This document shows positions 15,304 through 24,316 of a DNA stretch of 64,000 nucleotides, piece by piece. Both the position numbers and the translations under genes were made by a program. The notes beneath the pieces are model-generated. The model saw nothing but the letters and a program-made list of their open reading frames with translations, made no database searches and was not told where the DNA came from. Each line of letters opens with the position of its first letter. Within the stretch, counting starts at the first letter, position 1. This DNA is from SXXZ01 sp041177965 (GTDB lineage Bacteria > Verrucomicrobiota > Verrucomicrobiia > Limisphaerales > UBA9464): contig JBEGWF010000050.1 in assembly GCA_041177965.1 (NCBI GenBank), forward strand, positions 22,459 to 86,458, read 5' to 3'.

Positions 15304-16695
15304 TCACGGGGCCTGGGTCGGGGTCGAGGGCGTCTCGATGACGGTCTCCTGACGGAACATGGCCTTGAACAGCGGCCCCCGTTTCACCAGGTCGAAGAAC
15401 GACACGTAGGCCATGAAGCTCAGCAGCAGCACGGCGAAGGCCGACGTGGCGATCTCCTGGAAGCGCGGCCCCACCCGGCGACGGGTCACAAGTTCGTAGA
15501 GAGCGAGGGTGATGTGCCCGCCGTCGAGCACCGGGATGGGTAGCAGGTTGATGATGGCGAGGTTGACGTTGAGCAGCACCAGGAAGCTGAGCGCGAGCCG
15601 GATGTCGGCGTTCACGTCGGCCGCCAGCTTGCCGAAGATGCCCACGGGCCCGCTCATGTCCTTGGGTCCGATGCCCGTCTCCTTGGAGTGGGCCAGGGCG
15701 CCCAGCAGTTCGCCCATCTGCACCACGACCCCCGAGATTTGTTCCCAGGGCGTGGGTCCCGGTCGCTGGAGTTGGTAGGTGAGAACCCGGCTCGGGGCGA
15801 TCGTCACCCCGATGCGTCCGGTGCCGGTGGTCGGGTCCAATCGCGGGGTGACGGAAAAGGACAGGCGCTCCTTCCCGCGCTGCACCTCGACCCGCGAAGC
15901 CTTGCCGGTGCGCTCTCGGATGAGATCGATCAATTGGGCCTGACCCACCACGGGGACGCCGCCGACGGAGATGAACTGGTCGTCGACCCGGAGCCCGGCC
16001 TCCTCGGCCGCGCCGCCCGGTGAGAGCCCCATGACCACGGGATGGTCGCGAGGGTCGAGGTTCAGCAGCTTGAGGCCGAAGGTCGGGTTCACGGTGGCCG
16101 TCAGCACGTGATGGGAGACCGAATCCCCCCGGGCGATCTCCACCGGGATGCTCTGGGAACGGGCCAGCACCGTGAACCGTTGGACCTCCTGCCAACTCTT
16201 CACCCTCTTGCCATCCACGCGGACGACCCGATCGCCCTCCCGGATGCCCATCCTGGCCTCCGGGGAATCGGGTTCGACGTAACCGATGATCGGCGGATTG
16301 ACATGCACCGGGAGCCCGACCCACCAGATCACCGAGGCGATCACCAGGGCGAAGACGAGGTTCATGAACGGACCGGCCAGCGCCACCCAGATGCGGGACA
16401 TCGGCGAAGCCGGGGCGATCGATGGGTCGGCCGACCCTTCGATCGCCTCGGAGGTGAGCATCTGGGGCAGTTTCACGAACCCGCCGGCGGGGATCCAACG
16501 CAGCGCCCACTCGACCCCGTGGCGGTCCTTCCAGCCGAGGATCTTGGGCCCGAAACCGATGGAGAACCCGAGGACCACCATCCGGCGGAATCGGGCCATC
16601 CAGAAATGACCGTACTCGTGCACGAAGACGGAGGCTCCGAAGAACAGCAGCACCGCGAGGACCACATAGGCCTTGTGAAACAGATCTCCGATCAT
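15304..16695 (-). CDS. rseP: Site-2 membrane metalloprotease RseP/RasP (M50)
   Basis: 463 residues. The zinc motif HEYGH is at 26-30 in the first membrane span, and the second conserved motif LLPIPVLDGGH lies in a C-terminal span. Two PDZ-like domains lie between: IIGYVEPDSPEARMGIREGDRVVRVDGKRV and VVMGLSPGGAAEEAGLRVDDQFISVGG. It cleaves membrane-embedded substrates such as anti-sigma factors and signal peptide remnants. The start at 16695 (MIGDLFHKAYVV) fits the family. It precedes ispG on the minus strand by about 80 bases and diverges from the exporter operon. Confidence 0.94.
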   Translation of the reverse strand: MIGDLFHKAYVVLAVLLFFGASVFVHEYGHFWMARFRRMVVLGFSIGFGPKILGWKDRHGVEWALRWIPAGGFVKLPQMLTSEAIEGSADPSIAPASPMSRIWVALAGPFMNLVFALVIASVIWWVGLPVHVNPPIIGYVEPDSPEARMGIREGDRVVRVDGKRVKSWQEVQRFTVLARSQSIPVEIARGDSVSHHVLTATVNPTFGLKLLNLDPRDHPVVMGLSPGGAAEEAGLRVDDQFISVGGVPVVGQAQLIDLIRERTGKASRVEVQRGKERLSFSVTPRLDPTTGTGRIGVTIAPSRVLTYQLQRPGPTPWEQISGVVVQMGELLGALAHSKETGIGPKDMSGPVGIFGKLAADVNADIRLALSFLVLLNVNLAIINLLPIPVLDGGHITLALYELVTRRRVGPRFQEIATSAFAVLLLSFMAYVSFFDLVKRGPLFKAMFRQETVIETPSTPTQAP

Positions 16696-16790
16696 CGATG
16701 GGCCCAAGGTAGGCAAGGACGAGCGCCGGGGCAACCGCCGGCCCCGGGAAAACCCGTTCGCGCCACAAGGGTCGGAACCTGGCCCCCCCC

Positions 16791-16809
16791 CGGATCTCCC
16801 GGAGATCCG
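16791..16809. promoter_or_regulatory. Perfect 19-base palindrome in the rseP/exporter divergent region
   Basis: CGGATCTCC, a central C, then GGAGATCCG: 9-base arms with one central base. It lies 96 bases from the rseP start and 101 bases from the permease start, so it could be an operator for either gene. It could also form a hairpin. The binding protein is unknown. Confidence 0.42.
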
Positions 16810-16909
16810 ATCCCGCGAATGGCCGTTTGACGATGCCGAGTCTCCGGGTGGAAGGTTCACCCAGCCGCACGACGCGTCCTTGCCCGGTCGTGCGACGGTT
16901 CGTCCCATC

Positions 16910-18055
16910 ATGTTCCTGATCGCCCTGAAGATGCTCCTCGGCGACCGATCCAAGTACTGGATGCTGGTCGGCGGGCTGGCGTTCTCGTCGCTGCTCATGA
17001 CCCAGCAGTACTTCGTGTTCCAGGGGTTGCTCTCCTGGACCACCAGCCACATGCGGAACATGCGGGCCTCCATCTGGATCGTCGAATCGCGCGTCGACCA
17101 GGTCAACGAGACCAAGGCCATGAGGGACACCGACGTGAACCGCGTGAGATCCGTCGAAGGGGTCGATTTCGCGGTGCCCCTGTTCCAGGGTGTGCTCAAG
17201 GCCCGCACGGCCGACGGCGCCGACAAGATGATCCAGATGATCGGTCTCCATTCTGGCACCCTGTACGGGCGTCCCCCCCGGATGATCGAGGGCGACATCA
17301 CGCAGATCCGTCTCCCGAACAGCGTGATCATCGACACCCTGGCTGCCCAGACGAACCGTCTGGGGGCGGGCCTGGGGCGTCCGCTGCGCATCGGTGACAC
17401 CTTCGAGATCAACGATCGGGAGGCACGGGTCGTGGGCATCTGCGAGACCGAGCGGCATTTCTTCGGATATCCCTACGTCTTCTCCACCTACGATCAGGCC
17501 CTTCAATATGCGCCCAGGCAGCGGAAGATGCTTTCCATGATCCTCGCCGAACCGAAGCCCGGATCGGATGTGGACGAGGTGGCCCGCCGCATCGCCGCCG
17601 AGACCGGATTGCGGGCCTACACCGTCCCCCAGCTCGAGAAGTCGACCCTCCGCTGGGTCTGGAACAACACCGGCATCCCGATCTCCTTCCTCACCACCAT
17701 CATCCTGGGATTCGTGGTCGGCGTGGCCGTCAGCGGCCAGACCTTCTACTCGTTCGTCCTCGAGAACCTCCGCAACCTCGGCGCCCTCAAGGCCATGGGC
17801 GCCGGCAACGGGTTGCTGGCGGGAATGCTCCTGCTCCAGTCGGTCACCGTGGGGGTGATCGGCTTCGGGATCGGGATCGGTCTCACCGCCATCTTCGGCC
17901 TGACCGTCGCCAAAGGGGGGCAGCCCCCGTTCAAGATGGAGGTCGCTTTCCTTTTCCAGGCCATGGCCGCCGTCCTGCTGATCTGCGCCTTGGCGGCGCT
18001 GTTTGGGATCCGCCGGGTCGCCAAACTGGAGCCCGCGATCGTCTTCCGCGGCTGA
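16910..18055 (+). CDS. ABC transporter permease (MacB/DevC-like, FtsX fold)
   Basis: 381 residues. One span near the N-terminus, a periplasmic domain (about 45-245) and three C-terminal spans give the FtsX/MacB layout. The segment NLRNLGALKAMGAGNGLLAGMLLLQS matches the coupling region of this family. The start at 16910 (MFLIALKML) begins the first membrane segment. It is the first gene of a four-gene plus-strand unit with ATPase, membrane fusion protein and TolC-like protein, so it probably forms a tripartite exporter. The substrate is unknown; DevBCA systems export glycolipids. Confidence 0.86.
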   Translation: MFLIALKMLLGDRSKYWMLVGGLAFSSLLMTQQYFVFQGLLSWTTSHMRNMRASIWIVESRVDQVNETKAMRDTDVNRVRSVEGVDFAVPLFQGVLKARTADGADKMIQMIGLHSGTLYGRPPRMIEGDITQIRLPNSVIIDTLAAQTNRLGAGLGRPLRIGDTFEINDREARVVGICETERHFFGYPYVFSTYDQALQYAPRQRKMLSMILAEPKPGSDVDEVARRIAAETGLRAYTVPQLEKSTLRWVWNNTGIPISFLTTIILGFVVGVAVSGQTFYSFVLENLRNLGALKAMGAGNGLLAGMLLLQSVTVGVIGFGIGIGLTAIFGLTVAKGGQPPFKMEVAFLFQAMAAVLLICALAALFGIRRVAKLEPAIVFRG

Positions 18056-18077
18056 CCGGCGCCGGCAGCCCCACCCC

Positions 18078-18851
18078 ATGTCCGCATCCCGAACCCCGGT
18101 GAACCCCGCCTCCCAGTCCCCGATGGAAGCCGCCGCGATCTCGGCGCGGGCCATCGTGAAGGCGTTCGGCGTGGGCGACGCGCGGACGCTGGCCCTCAAG
18201 GGGGCGGACTTCACGGCCGTGGAGGGGGAACTGCACCTGATCGTGGGGCCCTCGGGATGCGGCAAGACCACCCTCCTGAGCGTCCTGGCAGGGACGCTCG
18301 ATTGCGATCAGGGCGAGGTCACGGTGATGGGGACCCGGATCACGGCGCTCTCGACGGCCGAAGTGACCCGCTTCCGCCGGGGACACATCGGCTTCATCTT
18401 CCAGCAGTTCAACCTCATCCCCACCCTGACGCTGCTCGAGAATGTCAGCGTGCCCCTCCTGCTCCAGGGGGCCGGGCGCCGTGAGGCCGAGGCCAGGGCC
18501 GCGGAACGCCTGGTCCAGGTGGGTCTGGGCGGCCGGGAGCGCCAGCGGCCCTCCCAGCTTTCCGGAGGCCAGCAGCAGCGGGTCGCCATCGCCCGTGCGT
18601 TGGTCCACGAACCCCGGTTGGTGATCTGTGACGAACCCACCAGCGCCCTCGACTCGGTGACCGGCCACCAGATCATGGACCTGTTGAGCGGCGCGGCGAA
18701 GGCGCCGGGCCGGAGCGTCCTGATCGTCACCCATGACCCGCGCATCTACGGGTATGCCGACCGCATCAGCGAGATGGAGGACGGGCGCGTCACGGCCGTC
18801 CACTCCGGGGCCTCGCTTTCGTCATTCATCCACGCCGCAACCCGTTCCTGA
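18078..18851 (+). CDS. ABC transporter ATPase (MacB/DevA-like)
   Basis: 257 residues with Walker A GPSGCGKTT, Q-loop FIFQQFNLIPTLTLLENV, signature LSGGQQQRVAIARAL, Walker B VICDEPTSALD and the switch histidine in VTHDPR. This sequence type is that of the LolD/MacB/DevA subfamily that pairs with FtsX-fold permeases. A short N-terminal extension precedes the domain, so the start could also be at the second Met (MEAAAISA). It lies 22 bases after the permease and 6 bases before the fusion protein gene. Confidence 0.92.
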   Translation: MSASRTPVNPASQSPMEAAAISARAIVKAFGVGDARTLALKGADFTAVEGELHLIVGPSGCGKTTLLSVLAGTLDCDQGEVTVMGTRITALSTAEVTRFRRGHIGFIFQQFNLIPTLTLLENVSVPLLLQGAGRREAEARAAERLVQVGLGGRERQRPSQLSGGQQQRVAIARALVHEPRLVICDEPTSALDSVTGHQIMDLLSGAAKAPGRSVLIVTHDPRIYGYADRISEMEDGRVTAVHSGASLSSFIHAATRS

Positions 18852-18857
18852 ACTCCC

Positions 18858-19811
18858 ATGATCCTCTTCAAACGCATTTCCTTCTGGCTGGCGCTCGGTG
18901 GGGTGGGCGCCGTGCTGCTGCTCCTGAAGGGGCAGGGAAACCCTCCGCCGAATCCGGGCCCGGTCTCGGCCCCGCCGCGTTCGCCCTACACCCGCACCGT
19001 GGCCTCCACCGGCCTCATCGAGGCCTCGCGCGAGAACGTGAAGGTGGCCGCTCCCCGCGAGGGTCTCGTGACGCGGGTGTTCGTGAAGGTCGGCGATGCC
19101 GTGAAGGCGGCGGCCCCGCTCTTCCAGATCGACGACCGCGAGGTGCGCGCACGGATCCGCCTCCTCGAGGCTCAGGTGGCCTCGCTGCGGTCCCAGGCCG
19201 GCGTCGACGAGTCCCTGATCGCCGACCTGGACGACCAGGTGAAGCGGTTCGCCCAGTTGGGGCGCGACCGTGTGGCCACCGAGGACGAGGTCAAGCGCCG
19301 GGAATTCCTTCTGGCCACGGCCAAGGCGAGGGCGGCGGCCACCGCCGCGGCCATCGCCGCGGCCGAGGAGGCCGTACGGCAGGCCGGGACCGACCTGGAG
19401 ATCCTGACCGTCCGGGCCCCACGCGACGGACGGTTGCTCCAGGTGAACCTGAGGGAGGGCGAGTTCGCCGCCGTCAAGTCGGCCGAGCCGCTGATGCTCC
19501 TGGGCGACATCGACCGCTTCCAGGTGAGGGCCGAGGTGGATGAACAGGATGCGGTGCTGATCCTGGGCGACCAGCCCGCGGTGGCCTCCCTGAAGGGACA
19601 TTCCGATCTCCGCATGACGCTCAGGTTCGTCCGCATCGAACCCTACGTGGTGCCGAAGCGAAGCCTGACCGGCGACAGCCTGGAACGGGTCGACACCCGC
19701 GTGCTCCAGGTGGTCTACGCCTTCGAGCGGCCCGCCTTCCCGGTCTACGTTGGTCAGCAGGTCGATGTGTTCATCCAGCGCCCCGAATCCGCGCCGACCG
19801 TTTCCCGTTGA
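18858..19811 (+). CDS. Membrane fusion protein (HlyD/DevB-like)
   Basis: 317 residues: an N-terminal anchor (about 8-25), a split lipoyl-like domain (VKVAAPREGLVTRVFVKVGD and RAPRDGRLLQVNLREGEF), an alpha-hairpin between them rich in Ala/Arg/Glu (about 95-180) and a beta-barrel end. It bridges the inner membrane permease and the outer membrane channel in tripartite exporters. Its stop overlaps the start region of the TolC-like gene. Confidence 0.9.
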   Translation: MILFKRISFWLALGGVGAVLLLLKGQGNPPPNPGPVSAPPRSPYTRTVASTGLIEASRENVKVAAPREGLVTRVFVKVGDAVKAAAPLFQIDDREVRARIRLLEAQVASLRSQAGVDESLIADLDDQVKRFAQLGRDRVATEDEVKRREFLLATAKARAAATAAAIAAAEEAVRQAGTDLEILTVRAPRDGRLLQVNLREGEFAAVKSAEPLMLLGDIDRFQVRAEVDEQDAVLILGDQPAVASLKGHSDLRMTLRFVRIEPYVVPKRSLTGDSLERVDTRVLQVVYAFERPAFPVYVGQQVDVFIQRPESAPTVSR

Positions 19812-19822
19812 AACCTTTCCCG

Positions 19823-21193
19823 ATGAAATCCCGCGTCCTCGTCAGCCTGCTTCTCTGCCTTCACACCCTGGGTGCCGAACCAGCGCCAAGGTCGGTGCCG
19901 TTGCCCGCGACACCCCTGACCCTCGACCAGGCCCTGGAACACGCGCTGGCCCACAATGTCGCGCTCGCCAAGGGGCGGACCGAACTCGAGGAGGCGCAGG
20001 GCCTGTCGATCCAACAACGGTCCGCGCGCCTGCCCCGTCTGGCCACCACCGGCACCTACCAGCAGCTCGACGAGGGCCGCATCGAGCGGGTCCAGTTCGA
20101 CGCCGCGCAACCTGCGACCCCGTTCTTCAACAACCAGAGCTGGAACGCGAACCTGGTCGTCACCCAGCCGATCTTCGCCGGGGGCAGATACCGCTCGTTG
20201 GCCCGGTCCTCACGCCTGACCCGCGAAGCGGCGCTCGCGTCCTATCAGGCCCTCGTGGCCAACACCCTCCTGGAGGTCCGGATCGCCTACAGCGACGTGC
20301 TGCTGGCCGTGGAACAGATCGGTGTCCAGGAGGCTTCCAAACGGCTGCTGGAGCAGGAATTGGAGACCGCCCGACGGAGCCTCGAGGCGGGGACGGTGCC
20401 CCGCTTCAACGTGCTTCGTGCCGAGGTGGAGTTGGCCAACGCATTGCCGCCGCTCATCCGGGCCCGCAACCAGGAGAGGATCGCACGGAACACGCTGGCC
20501 GTGCTGCTGGGGTGCGATGTCCCCGCCGACTCCGGGGTCGAGGTGCCGCTGAAGATCGCCGACACGCTCCGCGCCGAGCCGTTCGAGATCGCGGTCGGCA
20601 CCGCACTCAACTCGGCTTGGCTGCGTCGTCCCGAGATCAAGGCCGCCCAGGCCTCGGCACGGATCCGTCACGAGGAGGTGCTCCAGAACCGCGCCGATCT
20701 GATGCCCTCGCTCTCCGGCACGGCCGGGTACGGCGTGCAGAACCGGAACTTCATCCGCGACCTTGATCGGACCCTCGACGGCTGGACGGTGGGGGTGCAG
20801 GCCAATTGGATGCTCTTCGATTTCGGCCAGACCCGGGCCAAGGTCGACATGGCCCGGGCCCGCGAGGAACGGGCGCGCCTCGAGATCGAGGATGTGCGGC
20901 GCCGCATCGAACTGGAGGTCCGCACGGCATTCTCCCTGTTCATGGAATCCAAGGAGGTCCTGGTGTCGCAGACCCGCGTCATCGAGCGCGCCGAGGAGGC
21001 GGTGCGACTGGTCACGGCGCGCGCGGAGGCCGGAAGCAGCACCCAGTTGGACGTCCTCTCGGCCCAGACCGCGCTCAAGCTCTCGCGGACCCAGCACAGC
21101 CAGGCCCTGCGCGACTACACGGTGGCCAAGGCCCGTTTGGAGCGCTCGATGGGCGAGGGGGTGCGCCTCACGGTGGAGACCCCGGGTCGATGA
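19823..21193 (+). CDS. TolC-family outer membrane channel protein
   Basis: 456 residues with a signal peptide (about 1-20) and two outer membrane efflux repeats: TLDQALEHALAHNVALAKGRTELEEAQG in the first, and the long helix with RARLEIEDVRRRIELEVRTAF and AQTALKLSRTQHSQAL in the second. It forms the outer membrane exit duct for the exporter encoded just upstream. The ATG at 19823 is preferred; a TTG 15 bases upstream overlaps the previous stop. It is the last gene of the unit and converges with the M16 protease gene. Confidence 0.9.
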   Translation: MKSRVLVSLLLCLHTLGAEPAPRSVPLPATPLTLDQALEHALAHNVALAKGRTELEEAQGLSIQQRSARLPRLATTGTYQQLDEGRIERVQFDAAQPATPFFNNQSWNANLVVTQPIFAGGRYRSLARSSRLTREAALASYQALVANTLLEVRIAYSDVLLAVEQIGVQEASKRLLEQELETARRSLEAGTVPRFNVLRAEVELANALPPLIRARNQERIARNTLAVLLGCDVPADSGVEVPLKIADTLRAEPFEIAVGTALNSAWLRRPEIKAAQASARIRHEEVLQNRADLMPSLSGTAGYGVQNRNFIRDLDRTLDGWTVGVQANWMLFDFGQTRAKVDMARAREERARLEIEDVRRRIELEVRTAFSLFMESKEVLVSQTRVIERAEEAVRLVTARAEAGSSTQLDVLSAQTALKLSRTQHSQALRDYTVAKARLERSMGEGVRLTVETPGR

Positions 21194-21226
21194 CCCCGTT
21201 CGCAGGGCTCCGGACGGTCCGGGGTT

Positions 21227-22495
21227 CTAGCGCCACGACCCCAGCAGGCCGCCGAGCCCGCGGTCGGAACGTCGCGGACTGACCAGCGCCAGCGACAGGC
21301 GCGAAGGTTCCAGGAAATCCGCGGCCACCTTCCGGACCTCGGCCGGTGGCACGGCGGCCAGGCGGCTCCGGGTCTCCTCCGGCGGGATGACCCGTCCGTG
21401 GCCGAGCACCTGTTCCCCCAGCCACATCATCATGGGTTCGGATCCCTCGAGCGACAGGTCGGCCTGTCCGATCGCGTAGTCCCGCGCCCGGTCCAGCTCC
21501 GCCTTGCCCGGCGCCCGGTCGACGAGCCGGCGGGTCTCGCGGAGGATGAGTCCGAGGGCCTTCTCCAGATGGGCGTCGTCGAGGCCCGCGGAGATCACAA
21601 GGTCGCCGCAGTCGCTCCATGCCGTGCCCGTGCTCTGGATGCTGTAGGCCAGGCCATGCCGCTCGCGGATCACCTGGAACAATCGGGAACTCATGTTCTC
21701 GCCCAGCATCACGTTGAGCAATCGGAGGGCGAACCGTCGCTCGTCCCTCCGGTGGGTCGTCCTGAACCCCAGGGCGATCTGGGTCTGCTCGGTCTTCCGG
21801 GTTCGCAGGAGCCACCGTGGACCGCCGGCCACCGGCGGGGCGATCGGCGGCGGCGGCGGCGGTCCCTGGCGGAAGCGGGGGATCCACCCGCGCAGTTCCT
21901 CGAGCACCGCTTCGTGCGTCAGGTTGCCGGCGGCCGCGATGACGGTCGACCCCGAGACGTAGCGTCGCTGGAGGAAACCGGTCAATTCCCGGCGTCCCAG
22001 TCCGCGCACGGATCTTGCGGTGCCGATCACGGGACGGCCGAGGGGGTGTCGCGGAAACTGGACCTGGTTCAGGAGATCATGGACCAGTTCGGCGGGTTGG
22101 TCGTGATACATGGCCTGCTCCTCGAGGATGACGTCGCGTTCGCGCGCGATCTCCGCGGGGGAGAACCGCGACTCCAGGAACATGTCGAGGAGGACATCCA
22201 GCAGTTCCGGCAGCCGCGAGGCCACCGCCCGGCTGTAGAAGCAGGTGTGCTCCTCGTCGGTGAAGGCGTTGAGGTACCCGCCGATGCCCTCGATGTCCTG
22301 CGAGATGCGCGCCGCCGTCCGGCGACGGGTCCCCTTGAAGAGCATGTGCTCGATGAAATGGGCCGCGCCGTTCTCGGGCGGGCCCTCGTGCCGGCCGCCG
22401 GTGTCGACCCAGAGGCCCACCGCGACGCTGGCCAGGTGCGGCATCGAGGCCGTCACCACCCGTAGGCCGCCGGGAAGCACTGAGAGTCGGTACAT
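21227..22495 (-). CDS. M16 family zinc peptidase (PqqL/YmxG/processing-peptidase-like)
   Basis: 422 residues, a single-unit M16B protease. The inverted zinc motif HFIEH is at 46-50, with the distal glutamate at about 126 (ERDVILEEQAMY). The C-terminal half has the R/Y pair region RLFQVIRERHGLAYSIQS. Such enzymes degrade or process small peptides; they are often active as homodimers or with an inactive partner, and none is next to it. A proline run lies in the linker near 235. The start at 22495 (MYRLSVLPGGLRVV) matches relatives. It follows the AEC transporter gene on the same strand by 65 bases. Confidence 0.91.
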   Translation of the reverse strand: MYRLSVLPGGLRVVTASMPHLASVAVGLWVDTGGRHEGPPENGAAHFIEHMLFKGTRRRTAARISQDIEGIGGYLNAFTDEEHTCFYSRAVASRLPELLDVLLDMFLESRFSPAEIARERDVILEEQAMYHDQPAELVHDLLNQVQFPRHPLGRPVIGTARSVRGLGRRELTGFLQRRYVSGSTVIAAAGNLTHEAVLEELRGWIPRFRQGPPPPPPIAPPVAGGPRWLLRTRKTEQTQIALGFRTTHRRDERRFALRLLNVMLGENMSSRLFQVIRERHGLAYSIQSTGTAWSDCGDLVISAGLDDAHLEKALGLILRETRRLVDRAPGKAELDRARDYAIGQADLSLEGSEPMMMWLGEQVLGHGRVIPPEETRSRLAAVPPAEVRKVAADFLEPSRLSLALVSPRRSDRGLGGLLGSWR

Positions 22496-22560
22496 GGATG
22501 GACCGCTAGGCTGGTTCCGTGGGGCTTCGATCGCAATCCGCAAGCGAGGCTTTCCGCGCG

Positions 22561-23520
22561 TCAAGGGTTCAGTCCGAGCCAGGCCATGCCCCATCGGATC
22601 CACAACGGGATGGTGATCAGGCTCAGCAGGGTGGTGCCGGCCACGATCCGGACGGCGGTGGCCGGGTCGCCACCGTAGAGTCGGGAGAGCACGATGGGAA
22701 AGACCCCGGCGGGCATGGCCGCCTGGACGACCAGCACCCGCTTGATCTCCACCGAGCAGGGCAGGATCCGGCCGATGCCCAGCAGCAGCGCCGGGAGGAT
22801 GCCCAACCGGAAGAGGGCCGACCATGCCACCGCTCCGGCCGATCGGGCCGGATGCAATTGACGGACCTGATCGGCCACCGTCGCTCCGGCCATCATGATC
22901 CCCAGAGGAAAGGCGCACGCCCCGAGCATGGATGCCGTGATGGCCAGGGGACGGGGCACCCATCGGGCCGCGCCGCAGGCGTTCAGGACCAGCGACAGCA
23001 GGATCGCCACCAGAGGCGCGTTGATCAACCGGCGCCACTCTCCGGGTCCGGTGGCATGGCCCAGGGTCATCAGGCCCAGGGTCCACATGGCGATGTCGAC
23101 GCCCAGATTGTGCACGAAGAGCACCCCGGGGGTGTCGGGATGGCTCGCGAACAGGACGAGGACCAGGGGGAAGGGGACGTAACCGTAATTCTGGAGCCCA
23201 GAGACGAGGGCGAAGGTCCGCTGCTCCGCATCGGTGGCCAGTCCGATCCGTCGGCGGAAGAGCCAGCAGACACCGATGCCCAGGGCGATGCCGCCGAAAC
23301 CCACCAGGGGTGGCACCAGCAGGTTCTCCGCCCGCTGGAGCGCCTCGTTGCCCAGCACCTTGTCGAAGATGAGGCAGGGGGTCAGGACGTTGAGCACCAG
23401 TCGGAGCATGCTTGCGTCGGCCTCCTCGGTCAGCCAGCGCACCCGTCGGAGCACCACGCCCACCAAGGCCAGGCAGAACACCGGCAACACCGCCGCCAGC
23501 ACATCGCTCAGGGACATCAT
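22561..23520 (-). CDS. AEC family transporter (auxin efflux carrier-like)
   Basis: 319 residues with about ten membrane spans in two similar halves. Family features are LNVLTPCLIFDKVLGN in the N-terminal half, GLQNYGYVPFPLV and FVHNLGVDIAMWTLGL in the middle, and AAMPAGVFPIVLSRLYGGDPATAVRIV in the last third. Family members export or import malate, malonate and other organic acids; the substrate here is unknown. It is separated from the M16 gene downstream by 65 bases. Confidence 0.88.
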   Translation of the reverse strand: MMSLSDVLAAVLPVFCLALVGVVLRRVRWLTEEADASMLRLVLNVLTPCLIFDKVLGNEALQRAENLLVPPLVGFGGIALGIGVCWLFRRRIGLATDAEQRTFALVSGLQNYGYVPFPLVLVLFASHPDTPGVLFVHNLGVDIAMWTLGLMTLGHATGPGEWRRLINAPLVAILLSLVLNACGAARWVPRPLAITASMLGACAFPLGIMMAGATVADQVRQLHPARSAGAVAWSALFRLGILPALLLGIGRILPCSVEIKRVLVVQAAMPAGVFPIVLSRLYGGDPATAVRIVAGTTLLSLITIPLWIRWGMAWLGLNP

Positions 23521-23624
23521 GATCTCGGGGCGCAGACGCTAATCCGGTGCCCTCGGGTTGGCCAACGTCCGATTGCGGGATGTCCGATGGCTTGATCGTC
23601 GATCGCGAGGACCCGGGCCTCCGA

Positions 23625-24188
23625 TCAGGCCAGGAGGTGTTCCACCAGCGCCGCGAACTCGAGGTGCTGAACCTGCCGAAGGTAGGCGACGGAACGGGCG
23701 CAGGGCCTTTCCGCCACCCGCTCGCATTCGTGGACCAGGGCCAGGGGATCGACGTCGCCCGACAGGGTCAACCGTTCGAGAGCGCCACGCGCCTCGGTCG
23801 AATGCGCCGCCTGGACGGCCCCCGGGGTCAGGGCCCGGTAGATGGGGTGACCGCTGAGTCGGCGGAACCAGTAGGCCGCGTTCCAATAGTCGGGCTCCCG
23901 GCGATGCAGCATCGCGTGGACGAGGCACCCGTCCGGATCCGTGCGGTCCTGCACCAGGTTGTGCGCCGGATCGTGGTGATCGTGGTAGAGCAGGGCGGCC
24001 GCCGACAGCAGATCCGAAATCCGCTCGGAAAGGTCGATGCCTCGGGTCGCTTCGAGCAACCGGAGGGCCACGGTGGTCTCCGGAAGGGTTCCGGTCCGGG
24101 GGCCTGGTCCCAGGTCGGGGAGTTCCTGGGTGCCGAGCAGTTCCCAGAAACGGGCGGTGGCGTTCTGTGTTCCAATCAAGAGGGACAT
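23625..24188 (-). CDS. Conserved hypothetical protein with His/Asp-rich HGxxHRREPDYxNAxYWFRR-type segment
   Basis: 187 residues, no signal peptide or membrane span. The conserved core is ALLYHDHHDPAHNLVQ, DPDGCLVHAMLHRREPDYWN and AYWFRRLSGHPIY. I recall similar proteins of unknown function in Verrucomicrobia and Acidobacteria with YHD, VHGIMHRREPDY and NAKYWFRR motifs. Conserved His, Asp and Arg residues suggest an enzyme, possibly metal-dependent, but none has been assigned here. It diverges from the polyprenyl synthase gene. Confidence 0.7.
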   Translation of the reverse strand: MSLLIGTQNATARFWELLGTQELPDLGPGPRTGTLPETTVALRLLEATRGIDLSERISDLLSAAALLYHDHHDPAHNLVQDRTDPDGCLVHAMLHRREPDYWNAAYWFRRLSGHPIYRALTPGAVQAAHSTEARGALERLTLSGDVDPLALVHECERVAERPCARSVAYLRQVQHLEFAALVEHLLA

Positions 24189-24316
24189 CGGGGTGAAGCC
24201 GCATGATCGCGGCCGGTGGCGGGGTCGTCAAATCCCGGCCCGAGAATCCCGGAGGCGGGCCATCCCGGACAATCCCGCCTTGAAAGGGCGGTCTCCGGCA
24301 CGTTACCAACAAACCG

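Noticed and set aside
15263..18271. A 1000-codon minus-strand frame over rseP and the permease gene
   Set aside because: It has no homology and overlaps rseP in another frame; its composition is that of shadow frames.
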